A stretch of DNA of 64,000 bases from Deltaproteobacteria bacterium (GTDB lineage: Bacteria > JAGRBM01 > JAHCIT01): NCBI GenBank assembly GCA_026129095.1, contig JAHCIT010000004.1:186001-250000 (forward strand), given 5' to 3'. A program made the translations under genes and the position numbers. Under the pieces are notes generated by a model. The model searched no databases. It worked only from the letters and a program-made list of their open reading frames with translations, and was not told where the DNA came from. Of the stretch, positions 57,166 through 64,000 are shown piece after piece (positions within the stretch are counted from its first letter, which is position 1; the number at the start of each line of letters is the position of its first letter).

Positions 57166-58221
57166 ATGTCAGAACCGGCCTGGATGATCTACGGCGCCAA
57201 CGGCTACACGGGGGCCCTGGCGGCCGAAATCGCCGTCAAACGGGGCAAACGGCCGGTTCTGGCGGGGCGGACTGCCGACCGGATCCGTCCTCTCGCCGAG
57301 CGTTTGAAGCTCGATTACCGGGCCTTCGGTCTCGACCGCCCGGAGGAGATCCGCAAGGGGCTCGACGGCATGGCGGCGGTCCTGCACTGCGCGGGTCCGT
57401 TTTCGGCGACGAGCCGCCCGATGGTGGATGGCTGTCTGGCGGCCGGGGTCCACTACCTCGACATCACGGGCGAGATCGAGGTTTTCGAGGCCATCGCCGC
57501 ACGTCATGAAGAGGCCAAGGCCGCGAAAGTGGCGCTGATGCCCGGAGTGGGCTTCGACGTCGTTCCGTCGGACTGTCTTGCCGCCTCGCTGCACCGGGCG
57601 CTTCCGGATGCCACCGAGCTGGAACTGGCCTTTGGAGGCTTCAACAGGATCAGCCCCGGCACCCTCAAGACGGTGGTCGAGGGAATCCCCCACGGCAGCA
57701 AGATCCGGAAAGACGGCAAAATTGTTTCCATCCCGACGGGATCGCGCACCCGGCCTCTCAGGCTGGGCGGCAAGTCATACACGGGGGTTTCCATCCCCTG
57801 GGGCGACGTCTCGACCGCCTACCAGTCCACGGGCATTCCGAACATCACGGTCTATGTGCCGGTACCGGCGCCGGTCATCGCGGGAATGAGGATTGGCCGC
57901 CCGTTTCTGCCACTGTTCGGGCGGCCAGCTGTCCAGCGGTTCCTGAAAAACCAGATCGAACGGCGCGTGACCGGGCCGGATGAAACCTACCGCCAGTCGG
58001 CGAAGGTTTACCTCTGGGGCTGCGTGAGAAACGCCTCCGGCAAGACCGTTGAGGGAACGCTGGAGATTTCCGAAGTATACCTCTTCACCGTGGACGCGGC
58101 CCTCGCCGCCACCGAACGGGTCGCCGCCGGCGAAGTGCCGGGCGGAGCCTGGACACCTTCAAAGGCGTTCGGCGCCGGTTTCATTACCCGGCTACCGGGC
58201 GCGAAACTGCAGATCGGATAG
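57166..58221 (+). CDS. Saccharopine-dehydrogenase-like NAD(P)-binding reductase
   Basis: A 351-residue protein with an N-terminal Rossmann fold (MIYGANGYTGALAAEI) and CAGPFSATSRPMVDGCLAAG, the pattern of saccharopine dehydrogenase-like proteins including the trans-acting enoyl reductases of lipid synthesis. No signal peptide. Substrate unknown; known relatives act on amino acids, polyketides or polyunsaturated lipids. Start ATG 57166 has GGAGGG ten bases upstream. It is transcribed divergently from rpmI. Confidence 0.82.
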   Translation: MSEPAWMIYGANGYTGALAAEIAVKRGKRPVLAGRTADRIRPLAERLKLDYRAFGLDRPEEIRKGLDGMAAVLHCAGPFSATSRPMVDGCLAAGVHYLDITGEIEVFEAIAARHEEAKAAKVALMPGVGFDVVPSDCLAASLHRALPDATELELAFGGFNRISPGTLKTVVEGIPHGSKIRKDGKIVSIPTGSRTRPLRLGGKSYTGVSIPWGDVSTAYQSTGIPNITVYVPVPAPVIAGMRIGRPFLPLFGRPAVQRFLKNQIERRVTGPDETYRQSAKVYLWGCVRNASGKTVEGTLEISEVYLFTVDAALAATERVAAGEVPGGAWTPSKAFGAGFITRLPGAKLQIG

Positions 58222-58341
58222 GGACTGCCAGCGGCAGTTTCATGACCAGGTTTTCATCTTCGCACCGCCCTGCCCCGATGGACAAGTTTCGCCGGCAGCG
58301 GGTAGGCTTCGCGGACAACTCTCATTTCCCGCGAAAGGAAA

Positions 58342-58932
58342 ATGTACACCATGACGACCCGCACACGCTTTTTTCTGGCCACCGCCCTGGCTGCCGCCCT
58401 CCCGCTGGCCGGCGCAAGCTCCGCCAATGCCACCCACAAGATCGACCCCGTGCATACCTATGTGATGTTCAAGGTCCTGCACATCGGCGCCGCCTACAAC
58501 TGGGGGCGATTCAATGACATTTCCGGCTCGATCTCCCTGAACACGGAGAAACCCGAGGCCAGCGCCGTTGATTTCACCATCAAGCCGGCCAGCGTGGACA
58601 CCAACAATGCCAAGCGCGACGATCACCTGCGCGGGCCCGATTTCTTCCTCGCCAAGCAGTTCCCGAACGCCACCTTCAAGTCCAGGTCGGTGAAGAAGTC
58701 TGGTGACAAGACCTGGGATGTTTCCGGCGATCTCACGATCCGCGGTGTCACCAAGCCGCTGTCGTTCACCTTCACCGAGGTCGGCCGCGTGAAAAACCAG
58801 ACCGGCAAGGAAGTCGTGGGCGGCCACACCACCTTCACGATCAAGCGCAGCGACTTCGGGGTGAACTACGGTATCCCGAACATCGCCGACGAGGTGGAAC
58901 TGCACGTCTCGGTGGAAGCGATCGCGGAATAG
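58342..58932 (+). CDS. YceI-family periplasmic protein
   Basis: A 196-residue protein with a signal peptide ending near SSANATH and the YceI beta-barrel: HKIDPVHTYVMFKVLH, then FFLAKQFPNATFKS, LTIRGVTKPLSFTF and FTIKRSDFGVNYGI. Family members bind polyisoprenoid lipids in the periplasm and are linked to acid or osmotic stress. ATG 58342 follows AAAGGAAA; ATG 58351 is an alternative. A membrane protein gene follows six bases after the stop, which makes a common transcript likely. Confidence 0.9.
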   Translation: MYTMTTRTRFFLATALAAALPLAGASSANATHKIDPVHTYVMFKVLHIGAAYNWGRFNDISGSISLNTEKPEASAVDFTIKPASVDTNNAKRDDHLRGPDFFLAKQFPNATFKSRSVKKSGDKTWDVSGDLTIRGVTKPLSFTFTEVGRVKNQTGKEVVGGHTTFTIKRSDFGVNYGIPNIADEVELHVSVEAIAE

Positions 58933-58938
58933 CACCCG

Positions 58939-59799
58939 TTGCTGGCCAGTGCCCTTATCTATGGAGTTTTCCTGCCCGCCGCACTGGCGGCGGCGGTCCT
59001 GCTCAGTTCGCTCCGGCAGCGGGAAGGCGGTGACCGGCGTGCGGCGTCGGCTTCCGCCCTCCCCGCCGCCGTGGGCCTGGGCTTCGTGGCCGGTTATGCG
59101 GGAATCTCCGGCGTGCCGAAGTTCCCGCCGGTCGTGACAGGCGAGTGGCTTCCGTTCATCGCCTTCGCAGCGACGGCCTTCGCCCTTGGGTTTGCCTTCT
59201 GGAAGCCCCCTGCATGGGTGCAGCTTCTCAAGAGCTTCCTGGTGCTCGCCGCCGTCCAGTGGCTGATGCTCCGGCCGCTCATGGAACACACCTGGGAAGG
59301 CGCGGCCGGCTGGCTGTGGCTTGCCGGAACGTCACTGGCGGGACTGGCATACGTGGAGGCCAGCGAGCGGATCGCCGCGAAAACGGCCGACCATTCGCTG
59401 CTCGCCGTGGCGGGCGCATCGGGCGCGCTTACCGCGGGCACCCTTGGACTCTCCGGCAGTGCGCTGCTGGCGCAGCTTATGGGTGTGCAAGCTGCTGTCT
59501 GCGGAGTCCTGTACCTGGTGACACTGAAAAAACCGGAACTCAATGCACGGTTCATGGCCCTTCCAGCTGGCGCCATCCTGCTGGCACTTGTGGCCAATGG
59601 CCATTTCTATTCGGAGTTTTCGCTGACAGGAGCCGCCCTCGTCATGGCCGCCCCCCTGCTGCCGCTCATCGCTGCATGGAAGCTCCCCGAATCGGTTTCC
59701 GGCTGGAAACGAAGCATTCTGCTCGGTACGCTGGGCGCAGTAACGCCCGCCGTCGCGGCACTGATGGCGGTCCAAACCCCGCCCGACGTCTACTACTGA
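58939..59799 (+). CDS. Multi-pass membrane protein of unknown function
   Basis: A 286-residue, very Ala/Leu-rich protein with about eight predicted membrane segments and short loops. It has no motif I can name. The start is TTG 58939, six bases after the YceI gene stop, and the ribosome site is weak. It may be a cytochrome-b561-like or transport partner of the YceI protein, but there is no direct evidence (paired histidines in helices are not obvious). It ends five bases from the convergent ilvD gene. Confidence 0.65.
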   Translation: MLASALIYGVFLPAALAAAVLLSSLRQREGGDRRAASASALPAAVGLGFVAGYAGISGVPKFPPVVTGEWLPFIAFAATAFALGFAFWKPPAWVQLLKSFLVLAAVQWLMLRPLMEHTWEGAAGWLWLAGTSLAGLAYVEASERIAAKTADHSLLAVAGASGALTAGTLGLSGSALLAQLMGVQAAVCGVLYLVTLKKPELNARFMALPAGAILLALVANGHFYSEFSLTGAALVMAAPLLPLIAAWKLPESVSGWKRSILLGTLGAVTPAVAALMAVQTPPDVYY

Positions 59800-59804
59800 T
59801 GCCG

Positions 59805-61493
59805 TCAGGCCGTTGTCGCGCCTTCGGAAGCGGGGCGGACGGTGCGGGCATACTTGGCGAGAACGCCGCGCTTTACCTTCAGTTCCGGCTGCTTCCACGC
59901 CGCCCGGCGCTTTTCCAGTTCCGCATCTGAAAGATCAACGGCGAGGAGTTTCCGGACGGCGTCAATCGTCACCTTGTCGCCTTCCTTCAGCAGGCCGATC
60001 GGCCCGCCGGTCCAGGCTTCCGGCGTCACATGGCCCACCACGAGACCGTGCGAGGCGCCCGAGAACCGGCCATCCGTCAGCAGTCCCACCTTCTCGCCGA
60101 GCCCCTGCCCGACCAGCGCGGCCGTCACGGCAAGCATCTCGCGCATGCCGGGACCGCCCACCGGACCCTCGCCACGGATCACGATCACATCGCCCGCCCG
60201 GATCTGCTTCGCCTGTATGGCCGCAAAGCAGGCCTCCTCGCCCTCGAATACACGCGCCGGACCGGTGATCCGGCGGGCCTCCTCGGGCAGACCAGCAACC
60301 TTGGCCACCGCGCCGCCCGGCGCGAGGTTCCCGCGCAGGACCACCAGGTGTCCCGTCGGGTACATGGGGGCATCGAACGGCTTCACCACGTCCTGTTTCC
60401 GCTGGTAGATGCTGGCCACGCCTTTGAGGTTTTCCGCCAAGGTCCTGCCCGTCACGGTGAGACAGTCGCCGTGCAGCATCCCGCGGTCCAGCAGCGCCTT
60501 CAGGACGGCCGGAGTGCCGCCCACGCGGTGCAGGTCGTTCATCACGTACCGCCCGCCGGGCTTGAGGTCAGCCAGATGCGGCACCTTGTCCCCGAGGCGG
60601 TTCATGTCGTCGAGCGTCCACTCGACCTCGGCCTCATAGGCGATGGCGAGCAGGTGCAAAACGGCGTTGGTCGAGCCACCAAGCGCGAGCACCAGCGTAT
60701 AGGCGTTTTCGAGCGCCTTCTTCGTGACGATCTGGCGCGGGCGGATATCCTTCTCGATCAGGTTCACCAGCGCCTTGCCCGCAAGGAACGATTCGCGCTC
60801 CTTGCCTGCCGTCACGGCCGGCATGCTGGCGCTGTAGGGTAGCGACATCCCCATCGCCTCGATGGCGGAACTCATGGTGTTCGCCGTGTACATGCCGCCG
60901 CAGGCGCCCGGACCGGGACAGGCCTCGAACTCGATCCGGTCCACCTCGTCCGTGCTGAGGGTGCCCGCCTGCTGGCGGCCCACGGCCTCGAACACCGTGG
61001 CGATATCAATATCCGTCCCGTCGGCGCCCACGCCCGGCAGGATGCTGCCGCCATAGACGAAGATTGACGGCACGTTCATGCGGACCATCGCCATGAGACA
61101 GCCGGGCATATTCTTGTCGCACCCGCCGAAGGCGAGGATTCCGTCGTGGTTCATGCCGCCGGCGACCACCTCGATCGAATCGGCGATCACCTCGCGGGAA
61201 ACGAGACTGTACCGCATCCCGAGATGGCCCATCTGGATCCCGTCGGAGGCGGTCGGCGCGCCAAAAATCTGTGGCACTCCGCCCGCCGCCCGGATACCCT
61301 CGCTGGCTTTCCGGGCCAGGCGGTCCAGATGGTCGTTGCAGGGCGTGATCTGGCTGTAGAGCGAAGCGACCCCGATCATCGGGCGGCTGAAGTCGGTATC
61401 GAGGAAACCGACGCCCCGCAGCATGGCGCGATTCGGGGCGCGGGAGATCCCCTCGGTGGTCAGGCGGCTCCGGCGGTTCAGATCGTTCGGCAC
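59805..61493 (-). CDS. ilvD: Dihydroxy-acid dehydratase
   Basis: A 562-residue enzyme of the IlvD/Edd family. Iron-sulfur cysteines are in [10 protein letters not shown] and [14 protein letters not shown], with LPYSAS and the C-terminal domain [16 protein letters not shown] following. It dehydrates dihydroxy acids in valine, leucine and isoleucine synthesis. Start GTG 61491-61493 is chosen for the GGGAG at ideal spacing; the frame is open to 61541 without such a site. Length fits the family. No other ilv gene is adjacent. Confidence 0.95.
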   Translation of the reverse strand: MPNDLNRRSRLTTEGISRAPNRAMLRGVGFLDTDFSRPMIGVASLYSQITPCNDHLDRLARKASEGIRAAGGVPQIFGAPTASDGIQMGHLGMRYSLVSREVIADSIEVVAGGMNHDGILAFGGCDKNMPGCLMAMVRMNVPSIFVYGGSILPGVGADGTDIDIATVFEAVGRQQAGTLSTDEVDRIEFEACPGPGACGGMYTANTMSSAIEAMGMSLPYSASMPAVTAGKERESFLAGKALVNLIEKDIRPRQIVTKKALENAYTLVLALGGSTNAVLHLLAIAYEAEVEWTLDDMNRLGDKVPHLADLKPGGRYVMNDLHRVGGTPAVLKALLDRGMLHGDCLTVTGRTLAENLKGVASIYQRKQDVVKPFDAPMYPTGHLVVLRGNLAPGGAVAKVAGLPEEARRITGPARVFEGEEACFAAIQAKQIRAGDVIVIRGEGPVGGPGMREMLAVTAALVGQGLGEKVGLLTDGRFSGASHGLVVGHVTPEAWTGGPIGLLKEGDKVTIDAVRKLLAVDLSDAELEKRRAAWKQPELKVKRGVLAKYARTVRPASEGATTA

Positions 61494-61618
61494 GGCATAC
61501 TCCCTTGTAACTACAGGCAAATTGCTGCCCGGCGTGTGCATCTACACGGCACCGGGCCTTGCTGGCAACGGTCCCCGGCCAATGCCGGTCCCCATCATCT
61601 TGTAATAACAAAAGAAAA

Positions 61619-61639
61619 TAGCCGGTTTAATTTGCCGGC
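61619..61639. promoter_or_regulatory. Inverted repeat in the ilvD/FG-GAP divergent gap
   Basis: AGCCGG and CCGGCT lie nine bases apart in an AT-rich stretch, between the two divergent gene starts (ilvD 61493, FG-GAP protein 61691). It is a possible operator or a weak stem; no U-run follows on either strand, so it is not a terminator. Confidence 0.3.
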
Positions 61640-61690
61640 TGCTGGAATTGGTGCTTGGATTATGATCCATATCAGCTTTCCGGAGGGGAA

Positions 61691-64000
61691 ATGCCAATCC
61701 AGAACGGACGCCAGCGCAAGCTGCTGGCCACCACCATCCTTTTCGCCACGCTCTTCTTTACCGGCTGTTCGTTTGCCGTGGTACCGCAGACCTGGCCCGC
61801 CATCATGGTCGCCATGGTGCTGGTGTTTGCGGCCGCCTGCGGAAACGGCACGACCTCCACGTCGACAGACGATGATGACGATGACCTGACCGGCTGCGGC
61901 CCCCGTCAGACCATCGTCGAGATCTTCGACAACGACGTGGACAACTGTATTGGTTTCCGGATCACCCTGAGCGGGGATAATGGCCTTGGACGGTCCGTTG
62001 CACCGGCCGGCGACATCAACGGCGACGGTTTCGACGACATCCTGATCGGACTCTCCCGCCGGGATCTGTCAAACGAAGGCCGTGGGTCTGCAGTGGTGCT
62101 GAAGGGAAAAGCGGGGCCGTTCAGCGATATCAGCCTCGACAGCCTGTCATCCGGCGACGGTTTCCGGATCGACGGCCAGGATGAAGCCGTATACGTCTAC
62201 GAAGGCGGGGCATACTACTGGGAATGGGATCAGGACCAGCGGTTCGGACGGGCACTGGCGGGCGGCACCGACTTCAACGGCGACGGCTTCGCCGACATGA
62301 TATTCGGATCGCACCTTACCCGGTGGGGGTATTATTACGAATGGACCGGAGAAGGGGCCTTCACCGAAGGCTATGACAATTATGACAATGGCCGCGGGTA
62401 CATCCTGTTCGGCCGGGAAACGGACTTCTCCCATCCCCTGCCATTTACCAGCTTCGATTTCGGTGAAGGTGGTGGCCTTGTGGTCCGGGGCAGCCAGGAA
62501 GACGGGCTTTTTGGCTTTTCGGCGGCCTCCTCATGGGACATGAACGGCGACGGGTTTGCCGAAGCCCTGTTTGGTTCACATTCCTACCAGACCCAAGCTG
62601 AAGGCACCTATCACGGGCTTGCCTGGATTGCCCGTGGCACCGATAGCCATACCGGCGGGTTTGAATCCGGTGACATTGGCGGAGAGGGTCTCCCCGGTAA
62701 CCGGATATCCCACCCAGGAAATTCGGGATACGGATTCGGGTTTGCGCTCGCCGGAAGCGGCGATGTGAACGGCGATGGATACGCCGACATTGCTGTTTCC
62801 AATCCCTGGCTGCACATCGAGGGCGATAACTCCGGACGGGCCTACGTCGTGACCGGCAGCCCCGTCATGAACGACAATAACAACCGGGTGCCATCAATCG
62901 CTTTGTCTGCCGATGGCTATGGATGGTATTTGGGCCACAGCGTGGCGTTCGCCGACGTGAACGGCGACGGGTACAGCGACCTGATCGTTGGCGTACCGGC
63001 CTTTGGGGTCGAGGGCGAAGGCTCGGAAGGCATCGTGGCAGTACGGTTTGGATACAGCGGATACAGTGAGGGGTTCCCATATAACCAGTCCTTGGGAAGC
63101 CTGAACGGGTCCAACGGTTTCATGCTGTTTGGCAGTGCCGCCAACGATGGAACCGGAAGGTCCGTCGCCGGTATCGGCGATTTCAACGGGGATGGCTTCG
63201 ACGACATTCTCATCGGGGCTCCGTTTGCAGACCCGACTACCGGCGATATCGAAGGGATCAACAGCGCCGGAAAGGCCTATATCGTTTTCGGCAAGGCTGA
63301 CTGGACAGCCGATGGCGGCACGATGTCACTCAGCACGCTGAACGGCATGAACGGTATCACCGTTAGCGGAACACTGGCGGGCAGCATGCTCGGCTACTCG
63401 GTTGCCGCCGGCGGCGACATCAACGGCGACGGTTTCGCGGACGTCCTGATCGGCTCACTCGGCTATTACGGGGACGGGAAACAGGTACTGGTCCTGTTTG
63501 GCGGCGACGTGACCGGCAGCGTAACGGCTGAAGGCACAGCAGCCGGTGATACCCTGTCCGTGTCGGGTGGCGGCGCCGCCGTGGGAGGCCGCGGGAACGA
63601 CATCATCACCGCTACCGGCGAGGGAAATACGCTGATCGGCGGCGCTGGCCATGACCTGTTCGAAGTCAGCGAGCCGTATTTCCAGAAGGTGGACGGCGGC
63701 TCCGGCTTTGACGTCCTTCGCTTCACCCAAAGCGGCTACACGATCAGAACGGGCAAAGGCTGGTGGTCGAATAACCGCAACGCCGGGCTGGATATCCGGA
63801 ATATCGAGGCGATCGACCTTGGCGGAACAGGTGAAGGGAATGCTCTCCAATTGTCCCGCGGAGCGATCTCGCTCATGTCCACCACATCGTCGTCTCTGTA
63901 TATTCTTGGTGGAACGAACGATTACGCCTGTACCTATGGCACCTCATGGAGCATGGGAGATGGCCAGTCGATCGATATTGGTGGCGATACCATCCAGTTC
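61691..64000 (+). CDS. FG-GAP repeat lipoprotein with RTX-like tail (partial, continues past the window)
   Basis: Open from ATG 61691 (GGAGGGG just upstream) to the last base, 770 codons so far. Two hydrophobic segments follow one another at the start, each ending in a lipobox-like cysteine (FFTGC, Cys26, and FAAAC, Cys50), then an Asp-rich spacer. Residues 100-590 are seven FG-GAP calcium-binding repeats of the form DxNGDGxxD with the following hydrophobic strand (for example GDINGDGFDDILIG), the integrin-alpha beta-propeller pattern. Near 640-660 are RTX-like glycine/Asp nonapeptides (GGRGNDIITA, GGAGHDLFEV) and a trailing beta-rich segment. The protein is likely a large surface adhesin or calcium-dependent binding protein. 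Confidence 0.83.
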   Translation, partial: MPIQNGRQRKLLATTILFATLFFTGCSFAVVPQTWPAIMVAMVLVFAAACGNGTTSTSTDDDDDDLTGCGPRQTIVEIFDNDVDNCIGFRITLSGDNGLGRSVAPAGDINGDGFDDILIGLSRRDLSNEGRGSAVVLKGKAGPFSDISLDSLSSGDGFRIDGQDEAVYVYEGGAYYWEWDQDQRFGRALAGGTDFNGDGFADMIFGSHLTRWGYYYEWTGEGAFTEGYDNYDNGRGYILFGRETDFSHPLPFTSFDFGEGGGLVVRGSQEDGLFGFSAASSWDMNGDGFAEALFGSHSYQTQAEGTYHGLAWIARGTDSHTGGFESGDIGGEGLPGNRISHPGNSGYGFGFALAGSGDVNGDGYADIAVSNPWLHIEGDNSGRAYVVTGSPVMNDNNNRVPSIALSADGYGWYLGHSVAFADVNGDGYSDLIVGVPAFGVEGEGSEGIVAVRFGYSGYSEGFPYNQSLGSLNGSNGFMLFGSAANDGTGRSVAGIGDFNGDGFDDILIGAPFADPTTGDIEGINSAGKAYIVFGKADWTADGGTMSLSTLNGMNGITVSGTLAGSMLGYSVAAGGDINGDGFADVLIGSLGYYGDGKQVLVLFGGDVTGSVTAEGTAAGDTLSVSGGGAAVGGRGNDIITATGEGNTLIGGAGHDLFEVSEPYFQKVDGGSGFDVLRFTQSGYTIRTGKGWWSNNRNAGLDIRNIEAIDLGGTGEGNALQLSRGAISLMSTTSSSLYILGGTNDYACTYGTSWSMGDGQSIDIGGDTIQF

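Overview
The window is high-GC bacterial chromosome, densely packed and mostly housekeeping or signalling genes. The gene content points to a Gram-negative deltaproteobacterium in the broad sense (Myxococcota, Desulfobacterota, Binatota and relatives). The indicators are an MglA-type small GTPase, a PilZ protein, lipoproteins with clear lipoboxes, a Tat-exported superoxide reductase, two HtrA proteases, an ExeA-like ATPase beside a large TPR protein, a fused membrane/spermidine synthase protein, and an rpmI-rplT-pheS-pheT-ihfA block. I cannot assign a genus. No CRISPR array, rRNA, prophage or insertion sequence was seen; there is one tRNA (Pro, anticodon GGG).

Region by region. 1-4580 is accessory DNA: the end of a DNA methyltransferase, its restriction helicase/nuclease, and a HigBA-type toxin-antitoxin pair that sits exactly between two 74-bp direct repeats. 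The right repeat is the 3' end of a JAMM metalloprotease gene and the left one is a displaced copy, so this looks like an insertion hot spot at the end of that gene. 4581-9699 carries a Tat lipoprotein superoxide reductase, a small membrane protein and a histidine kinase/NtrC-type regulator pair. 9707-13977 has a PilZ protein, a PhaC-like hydrolase with its AarF/UbiB kinase, and an unknown membrane protein that leads into a bifunctional penicillin-binding protein (13985-17317). 17434-22671 has a lipoprotein, a glycosyltransferase, TlyA and a pair of ArsA/Get3-like ATPases. 22740-26061 joins a diguanylate cyclase, a hybrid kinase and an MglA GTPase. 26073-31069 carries lipid and cofactor genes (acyltransferase, SDR, PAP2-like protein, a LipB-like protein without its catalytic dyad, a uracil-DNA glycosylase-like protein, a 3-hydroxyacyl-CoA dehydrogenase).

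31073-38416 holds two HtrA proteases, a Ycf46-type AAA ATPase, an M28 peptidase lipoprotein, the membrane/spermidine synthase fusion and an IclR regulator. 38561-41133 is aminotransferase plus homoserine dehydrogenase (4-bp overlap). 41285-49401 holds a zinc-ribbon membrane protein, a Crp/Fnr regulator, aminopeptidase P, and the TPR protein with its ExeA-like ATPase. 49420-52215 is ThiO-like oxidase, LysM/M23 lipoprotein and SurE. 52262-56905 is tRNA-Pro and the ihfA/pheTS/rplT/rpmI block. 57166-64000 has a saccharopine-dehydrogenase-like reductase, a YceI protein, a membrane protein, IlvD and the start of a large FG-GAP/RTX-like lipoprotein cut by the window edge.

Themes. Almost every convergent gene pair ends within 20 bp of, or overlaps, its neighbour, leaving no room for intrinsic terminators. 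Several proteins keep a family fold but have changed catalytic residues (LipB-like without Cys/Lys, PhaC-like with Ser instead of Cys, one ArsA-like partner without the signature Lys). The best candidates for something undescribed are the repeat-flanked toxin-antitoxin cassette at the JAMM gene, the catalytic-dyad-less LipB homolog, and the asymmetric ArsA-like pair. All calls come from reading sequence and translations by eye; no database search was run.
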